DNA from: JBBROS01 sp965217935
GTDB lineage: Bacteria > Pseudomonadota > Alphaproteobacteria > Acetobacterales > Acetobacteraceae
Assembly (NCBI GenBank): GCA_965217935.1
Contig: OZ244581.1
Location: 868,001-932,000, forward strand
DNA: 64,000 nt
Reading direction: 5' to 3'
A model generated the notes under the pieces. The model saw only the letters and a list, made by a program, of their open reading frames with translations. It made no database searches and was not told the DNA's origin. Made by a program: the position numbers and the translations under genes. Below, in pieces: positions 9,231-18,218 of the stretch (position 1 is its first letter; every line of letters begins with the position of its first letter).

Positions 9231-9919
9231 CCATTACCCGCTCCATGCTCGCGGACGGCGGCTTGCTGCGCATGGTCGCCGAGAGCGCGCCCGCGCTTCA
9301 GGTCCTGACCGACGCCGAGCGGGCCGCTTCGCTTGCCGCCACGCTGGCGCTGCGCCCGCCACGGCAAGACGGCGTGTGGCTGTTCGCCTACGGCTCGCTG
9401 ATCTGGAACCCGGCCATCGAGTGCACCGGACGGACCGTGGCCCGCATCCACGGGTGGCACCGAGCGTTCTGCCTGTCGACCGCCACGGGCCGGGGCACCC
9501 CGGAAGCGCCGGGCCTGGTGCTCGGGCTGGACCGCGGCGGCGCCTGCACCGGGGCCGCGTTCCACGTGGCCGAGGACTTGGTCCAGGCGGAGCTTGACTT
9601 GCTGTGGCGGCGCGAGATGCTGGCGGGCAGCTATCAGCCGCGCTGGGTGACGGTGCGGGGCGCCGATGGGGTTCCGTTCGCCAGCGCCATCACGTTCACG
9701 ATCCGCCGGGACAGCGCCCAGTATGCAGGGCGACTGGAGCGGGAGGAACTGGTGCGGCGGCTGTCCACCGCCCGCGGCGCGCTCGGCAGCTCGGCCGAGT
9801 ACCTGCTCCGCACGCGCGACGGGCTGCGCTCCTTGGGCATCCGCGACCGCGCGGTGGAGCAATTGTCGCTCGCGGTCGAGGCGCGGTCTGGACGCGAGGC
9901 GCTCCCCGCGCCACTTTGA
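9227..9919 (+). CDS. chaC: Glutathione-specific gamma-glutamylcyclotransferase, ChaC-like
   Basis: The 230-residue protein has VWLFAYGSLIWNP near residue 47, the YGSL phosphate/gamma-glutamyl-binding loop of the cyclotransferase fold. A Glu-containing VAEDLVQAELDLLWRRE segment follows at the position of the catalytic acid. Members cleave glutathione to 5-oxoproline and Cys-Gly in the cytoplasm. It overlaps vapC by ATGA and lies six bases ahead of uvrB, so chaC and uvrB probably share transcripts with the toxin-antitoxin operon. Confidence 0.88.
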   Translation: MTITRSMLADGGLLRMVAESAPALQVLTDAERAASLAATLALRPPRQDGVWLFAYGSLIWNPAIECTGRTVARIHGWHRAFCLSTATGRGTPEAPGLVLGLDRGGACTGAAFHVAEDLVQAELDLLWRREMLAGSYQPRWVTVRGADGVPFASAITFTIRRDSAQYAGRLEREELVRRLSTARGALGSSAEYLLRTRDGLRSLGIRDRAVEQLSLAVEARSGREALPAPL

Positions 9920-9924
9920 GCGGC

Positions 9925-12128
<2,204 letters not shown>

Positions 12129-12129
<1 letters not shown>

Positions 12130-13002
12130 GCTCTGTGACTGAACTGGGCGAGGCGCAAGCTGATCATGGTGGCGGCGAGATGAGCGAAGCCCATCCAGCT
12201 TTAGCGTGTTTTGTCGCGTCGGAGTGCGATGCGCCCCTGATCCTTCATGCGGGCGAACAGGTTCTCGACATGGTGGCGCCTGGCATACAGGGCGGGTTCC
12301 CAGGCAGGCGGGTCGATCATGCCCTTTCTGGGCGGGGTATGGACCGTGCATCCGTTTGCCGCATAGGCGGCACGCAGTGGCGCCGAGATGTAGCCTCGGT
12401 CAAGGGCCGCGTTGCAGGCCGGGATGCCGGACGCGAGCGCGGTCGCATAGCGCAGGTCCGAGTGTTGGCCGGGACTGGCGATCAGCCGCAAGACCCGGCC
12501 CGCGCCGTCAACACAGGCATGGAGTTTGGAGCACAGCCCGCCACGGCTGCGGCCGAGCGCCTCGGCGGCGGCCGTGCTGCGTGCGGCGCCGCTCGCGGCG
12601 CGGTGCGCCTTGCAGGTGGTGCTGTCCAGGAGCAACAGCCCGTCCGCGGGCAGGCTCGGGCGCAAGGCCTCGAACACCAGCTTCCACCAGCCACGCACGC
12701 ACCAGCGCCGCCAGCGGTGGTAGATGCTGGCCCAACAGCCCAGCGCATCCGGCAGGTCACGCCACGGCGCGCCCGTCCGGCACACCCAGAGCGCGGCCTC
12801 AACGAAGCGGCGCAGCGCCGCCTCGTCGCGCCTCCATGCCCGTGGGATTTGCTGCATCACAAGCATCAGCGACGTCCATTGGGCGTCGTCCAGGCCAGTC
12901 CTGGTCATGACCGTGTCTCTCTGAAAGCCTCGACACCTGCCAGGGGGGCACGGTCACAGACCGGATCAAGGCCAGGCCGCCAAGCAGTTCCGTCACAGAG
13001 CC
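12129..13002 (-). mobile_element. IS5-type insertion sequence, complete, 874 bp
   Basis: Terminal inverted repeats are GGCTCTGTGACTGAACTG on the left and, read inward, GGCTCTGTGACGGAACTG on the right: 17 of 18 match. It is flanked by TA at 12127-12128 and 13003-13004, a 2-bp target duplication. One transposase gene fills the interior on the minus strand. The insertion site is inside the uvrB stop codon, at the junction with a family-A palindromic repeat. Confidence 0.88.
12201..12908 (-). CDS. IS5-family DDE transposase, C-terminus cut by an in-frame stop
   Basis: A 235-residue transposase with an N-terminal IS5/DUF4096-like segment (WRRDEAALRRFVEAALWVCR, then APWRDLPDALG). The DDE residues are visible: LLLDSTTCKAH, NAALDRGYIS and RRHHVENLFARMK. 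Translation stops at TAA (12201-12203) directly after RRDKTR. The same frame continues as SWMGFAHLAATMISLRLAQF up to the IS end, which resembles the usual IS5 C-terminal helix. So roughly 23 residues appear to be lost by one nonsense change. The catalytic triad is intact, but activity is doubtful. Confidence 0.88.
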   Translation of the reverse strand: MTRTGLDDAQWTSLMLVMQQIPRAWRRDEAALRRFVEAALWVCRTGAPWRDLPDALGCWASIYHRWRRWCVRGWWKLVFEALRPSLPADGLLLLDSTTCKAHRAASGAARSTAAAEALGRSRGGLCSKLHACVDGAGRVLRLIASPGQHSDLRYATALASGIPACNAALDRGYISAPLRAAYAANGCTVHTPPRKGMIDPPAWEPALYARRHHVENLFARMKDQGRIALRRDKTR

Positions 13003-13105
13003 TAATCTGCAATCGCCCTGACTGGAACCAGTCAGAGCGTCAATTGCCAGGCCAGGAAAAGCTAAACCCGTATTGCCCTGACATAGTGAGGGCAATACGG
13101 GTTTA
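13003..13105 (+). repeat. Family A palindromic repeat plus long hairpin (copy A1)
   Basis: Directly after the IS, 13008-13055 carries CTGCAATCGCCCTGACTGG, then an inverted CCAGTCAGAGCG arm and TCAATTGCCAGGCCAG, the family A unit. It is followed by a perfect 17-bp hairpin (13063-13079 with 13089-13105). Before the IS arrived the unit would have begun one base after the uvrB stop. Position between convergent uvrB and the nitrate transporter suggests a bidirectional transcription stop. Confidence 0.85.
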
Positions 13106-13119
13106 AGGACATACCAGAA

Positions 13120-13171
13120 CGGCTCAGGCGAGAGCCGTCACGCTGCAGCGTGGGGCTGAACGCCTGAGCCG
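13120..13171. terminator. Nested 11-bp hairpin between convergent genes
   Basis: CGGCTCAGGCG (13120-13130) pairs perfectly with CGCCTGAGCCG (13161-13171). Inside lies the 14-bp palindrome CACGCTGCAGCGTG (13139-13152). It sits 12 bases past the end of the nitrate transporter gene. There is no T-tract on either strand, so a Rho-independent terminator is possible but not typical; an mRNA-end stabilising structure is the alternative. Confidence 0.5.
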
Positions 13172-13182
13172 AACGCCGCGAT

Positions 13183-14529
13183 TCAGGTCAGCGCGGGCAT
13201 CGGGGCAGTGGCGCCGCATTGCGCGACCGCTTCGTCGTAGAGTTCCTGCTCGGCCCGCTTCTTTTCGGCCGAGAAGCGGATCGCCGCCGCGCAGACCGCG
13301 CTGAGCAGCACGAAGCAGCCCAGGAAGAACAGCGTCGACGGCAAGTCCCCGGTGCCCTTCAACAGGAACCCGGCCGCGACCCCGCCGACGTTGCCGCCCG
13401 CGCCGACGATGCCGGTCACGCCGCCCAGCGCCTTGCGGTCAACGAACGGCACCAGGGCGTAGATCGAGCCGCACGCCATGTGGGTGAACACGCCGAACGC
13501 GAGCATCGCGATCACCGCGAAGCCGACCGTGGCCATGTTGGAGAACACGATCAGGCCAAGGCCCTCGCCGATCAGGAGCGCGACCAAGAGCCAGGTGCGC
13601 GCCACGAGGCCGCCGGACCGCGCCACGCGGTCCGACGCGAGGCCGCCGAGGGCGCGGGCGAACAAGGCCAGCAAGCCGAAGCTGCCCGCGGCCAGGCCTG
13701 CCGTCGCCAGCGTCAGGCCGAACCGGTTGACGTAGTAGCTGGCGGCGACGCCGTGGATGAACAGTTCGATGCCGAAGCCGGCGGCGTAGGTGACGGCCAG
13801 CATCCAGGTGCGGTAGTTGGCCGCCGCCTGCTTGAACACCGCGATGCCGCCTTTCTTGCCGGAGTCGACGGTGATCCCGCGGCGGCGCAGGTCGATGATG
13901 TTCCCCTCGGGCGTGTCCTGGGTGTATTTCCAATACAGCACGGCCACGATCAGCATCAGCACGCCGGGCACGATCATGGAGAGGCGCCAGCCCAGCGCCG
14001 AGCTTACGCCGAGGCTCAGCGCCGCGGCCAGGATGAGCGGCATGACGCTCTGCGTGACGCCGCCGCCGGCATTGCCCCAGCCTCCCACGGTCGCGTTCGC
14101 GGTGCCGACCACGTTGGGCGCGAACATCACCGAGGTGTGGAACTGGGTGATGACGAAGCTGGCCCCGATCGCGCCGATGGCGAGGCGGAACAGCAGGAAC
14201 GACTCGTAGGAGTGGGCGAAGGCGATGCCGATCACGGGAATGGCGCCGAATGCCAGCAACGCGGTGTAGGTGATGCGCGGGCCGTAGCGGTCGCAGAGCG
14301 GCCCGATGATCACGCGCACGAGGATGGTAATGCCGACGGCAGCGATGTTGATGTTGGCGATCTGGCCGAGGCTCAGGTTGAGGTCGCCCTTGATCACAGG
14401 CATCAGCGGGGCCACGGCGAACCAGGCGAAGAAGCAGACGAAGAAGGCGAGCCAGGTCAAATGGAACGCCCGCATCTGCGGGGTGGCGAAGCTGAACAGA
14501 TTAATCTTGGTGGCCTTCTGGCTCGTCAT
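13183..14529 (-). CDS. Nitrate/nitrite transporter, NNP family of MFS (NarK/NasA-like)
   Basis: A 448-residue polytopic inner-membrane protein with about 12 hydrophobic segments. The two Gly-rich NNP signatures are visible: VGGWGNAGGGVTQSVMP (about residue 150) and GIVGAGGNVGGVAAGFLL (about 375). RVIIGPLCDRYGPR follows TM2, and ITQFHTSVMFAP matches the TM4 signature region. Such carriers import nitrate or exchange nitrate for nitrite. A GGAG site precedes the ATG. It lies 78 bases behind the Asn-heptad gene on the same strand, and no promoter-like structure is obvious between them, so co-transcription from the ANTAR-type leader is likely. Confidence 0.92.
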   Translation of the reverse strand: MTSQKATKINLFSFATPQMRAFHLTWLAFFVCFFAWFAVAPLMPVIKGDLNLSLGQIANINIAAVGITILVRVIIGPLCDRYGPRITYTALLAFGAIPVIGIAFAHSYESFLLFRLAIGAIGASFVITQFHTSVMFAPNVVGTANATVGGWGNAGGGVTQSVMPLILAAALSLGVSSALGWRLSMIVPGVLMLIVAVLYWKYTQDTPEGNIIDLRRRGITVDSGKKGGIAVFKQAAANYRTWMLAVTYAAGFGIELFIHGVAASYYVNRFGLTLATAGLAAGSFGLLALFARALGGLASDRVARSGGLVARTWLLVALLIGEGLGLIVFSNMATVGFAVIAMLAFGVFTHMACGSIYALVPFVDRKALGGVTGIVGAGGNVGGVAAGFLLKGTGDLPSTLFFLGCFVLLSAVCAAAIRFSAEKKRAEQELYDEAVAQCGATAPMPALT

Positions 14530-14607
14530 GTCGGTCTCCGGGGCATAACAGGCGGCACGGAAGCGGGCCTCGATTAGGATGAACCCGCGTCCGCGCCAAG
14601 TTGATCG

Positions 14608-15231
14608 TTAGGCGGCGATGCCGAGCTTGGCTGCGATCGACAGCAGAAGCTCGTGGTTCGACCGCATGATGTCCGAGTTGGACTTCAGCAGGCGCGCGTT
14701 GCTTTGCAGCAGCGCGTGGTTCGACCAGAGCGTCTCCGCGTTGCCGGACACGACCTGCGCGTTGGCGGCGAGCACGCCGTGGTTGCGCGCCAAGGATTCC
14801 GCGTTCGCCGCGAGCTTGGCCGAGTTCGCGCCGAGGGCGCCCTTGTTGCCTTCGAGCAGCACGTGGGCGCCCGAGAGCGCTTGGCTGTTGGCGGCGATCG
14901 TCTGCGAGTTGTTCGCGAGCGTGCGGCGGTTGCCCTCGACCGCGGCGGCGTTCGCCCTGATCGTCGCGGCGTTGCCGGTCAGGATCCCGTTGTTCTCGGC
15001 GACGGCCGCCCTGTTGCCTTCGAGCAAGGCCTGGTTGGCGGGGAGCGCTGCCGAGTTGTCCGCCAACGCTTTCTTGTTGCGGCCCAGGGTCGAGCTGTTG
15101 CCAATGACGATCTCGTGGTTGGCCTCGAGAAGGTCGCGGTTGCCCTTGAGCGACGACGCGTTGGATTGCAGCAGGGCGTTGTTATTGACCAGGAGACCGA
15201 TATTGGTCTCGATCATCGTTGGATCAGTCAT
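14608..15231 (-). CDS. Asparagine-heptad repeat protein, predicted long Asn-at-d coiled coil
   Basis: Start ATG 15231 is fixed by GGAGGA eight bases upstream and gives MTDPTMIETNIGLL. Of 207 residues, 10-198 form 27 consecutive heptads with pattern N-x-x-x-[LIVM]-x-[small], for example NRDLLEA, NSSTLGR, NQALLEG, NAQVVSG and NHALLQS; only heptad 17 (AHVLLEG) lacks the Asn. The spacing L-x-x-N puts an aliphatic residue at position a and Asn at d. In trimeric autotransporter adhesins such Asn-at-d layers coordinate anions in the core of a trimer. No signal peptide or membrane segment is seen, so it is probably cytoplasmic. It lies between a nitrate carrier and a nitrate-type regulator, behind an ANTAR-like leader. 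Function unknown; a beta-solenoid fold with an Asn ladder is the alternative reading. Confidence 0.85.
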   Translation of the reverse strand: MTDPTMIETNIGLLVNNNALLQSNASSLKGNRDLLEANHEIVIGNSSTLGRNKKALADNSAALPANQALLEGNRAAVAENNGILTGNAATIRANAAAVEGNRRTLANNSQTIAANSQALSGAHVLLEGNKGALGANSAKLAANAESLARNHGVLAANAQVVSGNAETLWSNHALLQSNARLLKSNSDIMRSNHELLLSIAAKLGIAA

Positions 15232-15356
15232 GAGATCGTCCTCCAAAAACCAATTCGCCCGGAAATCCGGGGTCAGGAGGCACAGTTTGCTTACTTCAGC
15301 GTAAGCATGACGCGCAGTGCGCAAGCGTTGGCCGAGCCACTTCGGTGTGGCCTCGA
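15232..15356 (-). promoter_or_regulatory. Predicted ANTAR-target leader with two hexaloop hairpins and a possible attenuator
   Basis: On the minus-strand transcript, hairpin 1 (15333-15355) has stem CGAGGCCAC/GTGGCTCG with one bulge and hexaloop ACCGAA. Hairpin 2 (15288-15307) has a 7-bp stem TGCTTAC/GTAAGCA and hexaloop GCTGAA. ANTAR proteins bind tandem hairpins with six-base loops that favour A at position 1 and G at position 4; loop 1 fits both, loop 2 only the G4. Next come a short CCCGG/CCGGG hairpin (15258-15271), a TTTTT run and the GGAGG ribosome-binding site. A CCTCC segment (15276-15280) can also pair with that site. Either attenuation or ribosome-site masking is possible. Confidence 0.6.
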
Positions 15357-15369
15357 AAGCACTTAAGCA

Positions 15370-15404
15370 ACTTCCATGCCACGGCTGCGACTTCCGTGCC
15401 ACGG
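15370..15404. promoter_or_regulatory. Direct repeats in the divergent promoter region
   Basis: ACTTCCATGCCACGG (15370-15384) and ACTTCCGTGCCACGG (15390-15404) match at 14 of 15 positions with a 20-bp period, about two helical turns. They lie between the regulator start (15465) and the leader hairpins, where promoters for both directions must be. This could be an activator or repressor site; the binding protein is unknown. Confidence 0.45.
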
Positions 15405-15464
15405 TTCCGGTTTGGTGCGGAAGTTGCGTGGCGCGAGGCACGGTATGCTGAGCGAGGCCCGCGT

Positions 15465-16739
15465 GTGACAACCGCCCTGGTGACTTCGAGCGACGGCCCA
15501 GAAGCGCCGCCATTGCTGCATGATTTGGCATCCGCCGGGATCGAGGCGGTTCTCACGGACGAATGCATTAATTTAGTGCAGAATGTGATTACGAAAGCGG
15601 CAGACCTCATTGTCATGTTCGAGGGTGCGCCCGAACCTGCCTTTTTCGACAGCGTGGCGGCGGTTGACGCGACCGTGCCGCGCCCGGTGGTCGTGTTCAC
15701 CACGGATCCCGACGCGGAAAAGATCGCGCTCGCGATCCGGTCCGGCATCCACGCCTACGTCATCAACGGCTATGGGCAGGATCGGCTGCGGTCCGTCCTG
15801 CATCTGGCGCAGGCGCGCTTCCGCCATGAGCGGACGGTTCGCGACCAGCTCATCGACGTCAACCAGCGCTTCGCCGAACGCAAGCTGGTCGACCGGGCGC
15901 GCGGCATCCTGATGGGCGCGCGGCAGCTTCGCGAAGAGGAGGCCTATCGCGCGCTCCGGCGTGCGGCGATGGACGGCAAGCAGCGGATCGGCCAGGTGGC
16001 GCAGCGGGTGATCGATGCCGCGCGCTACGCGGAAGCGGTGAACCGCGCCGGGCAGTTGCGCATGCTGTCGCAGCGGATCGCCAAGCTGTATGCGCTGAAC
16101 GGCGCCGGCATCGACCCTGCGTCGACCAAGACGCTTCTGGCCAGGTCGGCAGCCCAGGTCGAAGCCAATTTCGCGAGCCTTTCGCGCAGCCTGTCCCGCC
16201 CCACGTTCGGCGACTTGCTGGACGCCGTGGACGCGCCGTGGAAACGGCTGGCGCAGCGCCTGAAAGCCCCATATTCGGCGCCCGGCCTTTTGCAGGTGGA
16301 CCGGGACGCCGATCAGATGCTGCTGCGGGCGGAACAGTTGACCGCCAACCTGGAAATCAGCGGGCTGGCCTCGGCGCTCCACATCATCAACGTGTCGGGC
16401 CGGCAGCGGATGCTGTCGCAACGGCTGGCCAAGGAGGCGCTGATTGCCGGCCTGGTGGGACCGCCGGCCTCGATCGCCGCCGCAGCCGCCCTGCAGACCA
16501 CCAGCAAGGAGCTGGAGGCGGGCTTCGCCTGCCTCGGCGCGTTGCCGCTCAGCAACGCCGAGATCGCGCGCCTGCTGCATGGCGCGGCGCAGGTCTGGGC
16601 GGACTTGCGATCGGCGACCGCGCAAGCCCGCAGCAGGGATGGGCAGGAACGGATCGCGGCGGTGAGCGAGACCCTGCTCGACCTGTTTCAGCGGCTGACC
16701 GACCACATCGAGCGCGGCATGCAGAGCTTGATGAACTGA
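15465..16739 (+). CDS. ANTAR antiterminator with two NarX/PilJ-like sensor repeats
   Basis: GTG 15465 is chosen because GAGG lies seven bases upstream and VTTALVTSSDG begins the receiver-like domain; the longer ATG 15345 would run through a leader hairpin. Residues 1 to about 125 resemble a NasT-type receiver lacking a clear phospho-Asp set. DVNQRFAERKLVDRARGILM and the following helices (about 130-190) are the RNA-binding ANTAR domain. Two related sensor segments follow: AGQLRMLSQRIAKLYAL (about 195) and SGRQRMLSQRLAKEAL (about 310), matching the PilJ/NarX N-terminal motif linked to nitrate or nitrite sensing. No membrane segment is seen. Likely a soluble nitrate-responsive antiterminator acting on the leader of the divergent operon. 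Confidence 0.88.
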   Translation: MTTALVTSSDGPEAPPLLHDLASAGIEAVLTDECINLVQNVITKAADLIVMFEGAPEPAFFDSVAAVDATVPRPVVVFTTDPDAEKIALAIRSGIHAYVINGYGQDRLRSVLHLAQARFRHERTVRDQLIDVNQRFAERKLVDRARGILMGARQLREEEAYRALRRAAMDGKQRIGQVAQRVIDAARYAEAVNRAGQLRMLSQRIAKLYALNGAGIDPASTKTLLARSAAQVEANFASLSRSLSRPTFGDLLDAVDAPWKRLAQRLKAPYSAPGLLQVDRDADQMLLRAEQLTANLEISGLASALHIINVSGRQRMLSQRLAKEALIAGLVGPPASIAAAAALQTTSKELEAGFACLGALPLSNAEIARLLHGAAQVWADLRSATAQARSRDGQERIAAVSETLLDLFQRLTDHIERGMQSLMN

Positions 16740-16790
16740 AGGCGGCGTCGGCACCAGGCGCGTCAGCGCGCCGGCGATCTCGGCTGTAGC

Positions 16791-16899
16791 CCTCAGCGGA
16801 CATTAACGGCTCATGCCACGAATGTCCGCTTAGGAGTTTTTGCAGACGCATCGTTTTTCGCGTCGTCACGGCGAGCCGTCCCGCGAAATGATGCTCAGA
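16791..16899 (-). repeat. Family B palindromic repeat (copy B1)
   Basis: Read on the minus strand: CTGAGCATCATTTCGCGGGA, then a GACGGCTCGCCGTGAC hairpin, an A-rich linker with GATGCGTCTG, and a hairpin CCTAAGCGGACATTCGTGGC/GCCGTTAATGTCCGCTGAGG (16834-16791). It overlaps the last codon and stop of the PAP2 gene, whose TGA is the TGAGCATC edge of the element. It also fills the space behind the ANTAR gene. Confidence 0.82.
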
Positions 16900-17650
16900 G
16901 CCGATGAGCCGCCCCGGCCTGCGCCGCGTAGGGTCCGGCATGAGCGCACAGGGAGAGCGGCCATAGATTGCCAGCGTAGCTTCGGATGACCCGCTCTGCC
17001 GGAAGATGAATGCCGTGGGCCGCCGCCATGATCGCGACCGCGACGCAAGCAGTCCAGCGGAGCCGGATCGTGTCGGGCGGCGTCCCGGCGAGGCGCACGA
17101 ACAGCAGCGCGCCAGCGATGCCCACGGCGGCGCCGATGACAGCCTCGGGCACGGTGTGCGCGCCGACGATGATCCGCGTCGTGCCGATCACGGCCGCGAC
17201 CGCGAAGGCGCACGGCAGCGCCCAGTTCAGCCGCCCGATCCACTTGTTGGCAATGAGCGCGGCCAGGCTGCCGTAAACCAGGCTTGCGGTCGCGGTATGC
17301 CCGCTGGGCGTCGTCAGCTCCGGACCGAACAGCAGGACGCCGCACTGGGTTCCGACCAGCTTGAGCGCCAGCATGGCGCCCCAGGTGAACGCGGCGGAGA
17401 TCGCCCATGCGGCCGCGCCCTGCGTCCACCCGGTGAATGCAAAGGCGAGGGCAATGGCGGCCACGAGCGGCAGCATGACCGCTTGATCGGCAAAATCGGT
17501 GATGAATCTTGCACTATGCAACGCGAGCTCCTTGTCGCCCGGCATTCGGGACGGCGCAGTCAGGTAGGATGGCTTGTAAGGCGATTGAGTGAAAAACTGG
17601 TGAACGGCATGGCCGGCCGGGACCGCCGCGCCTGGCTTTTCAACATTCAC
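16895..17650 (-). CDS. PAP2-family membrane phosphatase
   Basis: A 251-residue (or 217 if starting at MPGDKELALHS, 17545) integral membrane protein with five to six hydrophobic segments. LTTPSGHTATASLVYGSLA is the PAP2 motif with catalytic His, and GTTRIIVGAHTVPEAVIGAAVG supplies the R...H third motif. Members dephosphorylate lipid phosphates such as undecaprenyl pyrophosphate or phosphatidate. The final residues and stop fall in the edge of repeat B1, so the native C-terminus may have been altered. It diverges from the Gln-rich gene at 17743. Confidence 0.85.
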   Translation of the reverse strand: MNVEKPGAAVPAGHAVHQFFTQSPYKPSYLTAPSRMPGDKELALHSARFITDFADQAVMLPLVAAIALAFAFTGWTQGAAAWAISAAFTWGAMLALKLVGTQCGVLLFGPELTTPSGHTATASLVYGSLAALIANKWIGRLNWALPCAFAVAAVIGTTRIIVGAHTVPEAVIGAAVGIAGALLFVRLAGTPPDTIRLRWTACVAVAIMAAAHGIHLPAERVIRSYAGNLWPLSLCAHAGPYAAQAGAAHRL

Positions 17651-17742
17651 GGATATGGCCGCTTAAACCTTTTTTTGACACGTTCGGCTGCAATATACCG
17701 ATCGTGGATATTATGAAACGGCGTCGTTCGGAGGAACTGGTC

Positions 17743-18162
17743 ATGCGTATCGGAGCCTACTTGGCCTTGGCGGGCGTTCTCTCTCTTCCCGCATGCGCAG
17801 GCGCGCAGCCGGGCGGCTGGGGCTACGGAGGCGGATCGCAATACTATCAGCCTCGCGCGCAGTATGCGCCCGAGTACAGGCCATATTACGCGCCGCAGCC
17901 ATTCGTGGGCGGGCGGGATGCCTTCTATGGCCGGGAGTTGAACCGCCGCGAGTGGGACCGGCGCGAATACGGCCGGGGCGAAGAGCGCCGGCAGCAGGAA
18001 GTCGTCCGACAGCAGCAGCAATACAATCAGCGGCTCCTGCAGCAGCAGCAACAATATAACGCGACGGTGCTGAAGCAGCAGCAGTACAACAACGCCCTGC
18101 TACAGCAGCAGCAAGCCTATAACGCGGCAAAGCTGGCGCAGGAGCGGGCGGCCGGTCGTTAA
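17743..18162 (+). CDS. Gln/Tyr-rich exported protein, possible lipoprotein
   Basis: GGAGGA seven bases upstream fixes ATG 17743. The 139-residue product begins MRIGAYLALAGVLSLPACAG, a signal peptide with a possible lipobox ending at Cys. A Gly/Tyr/Pro-rich segment and an Arg/Glu-rich segment follow. The C-terminal 60 residues hold four imperfect copies of an approximately 11-residue unit (QQQQYNQRLLQ, QQQQYNATVLK, QQQYNNALLQ, QQQAYNAAKLA). This is likely helical or low-complexity surface or periplasmic material. No homologous function is recognised. Its gene stands alone before ggt. Confidence 0.75.
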   Translation: MRIGAYLALAGVLSLPACAGAQPGGWGYGGGSQYYQPRAQYAPEYRPYYAPQPFVGGRDAFYGRELNRREWDRREYGRGEERRQQEVVRQQQQYNQRLLQQQQQYNATVLKQQQYNNALLQQQQAYNAAKLAQERAAGR

Positions 18163-18218
18163 CCCCTGAAAGCGGGCCCACGCGCCGAGCGGCCGCCCAT
18201 GCGTCTGAGGCGCATCGG

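Noticed and set aside
9604..9924. N-terminal extension of UvrB
   Set aside because: Overlaps chaC out of phase; UvrB homology starts after ATG 9925.
12135..13106. 323-codon plus-strand frame across the IS
   Set aside because: Antisense to the transposase and ends inside repeats; no protein likeness.
15345..15464. Longer N-terminus for the ANTAR regulator from ATG 15345
   Set aside because: No ribosome-binding site, would overlap a leader hairpin and the direct repeats; GTG 15465 has GAGG and starts at the conserved domain.
15232..15531. Longer N-terminus for the Asn-heptad protein from 15531
   Set aside because: It would translate the leader hairpins; GGAGGA before ATG 15231 is decisive.
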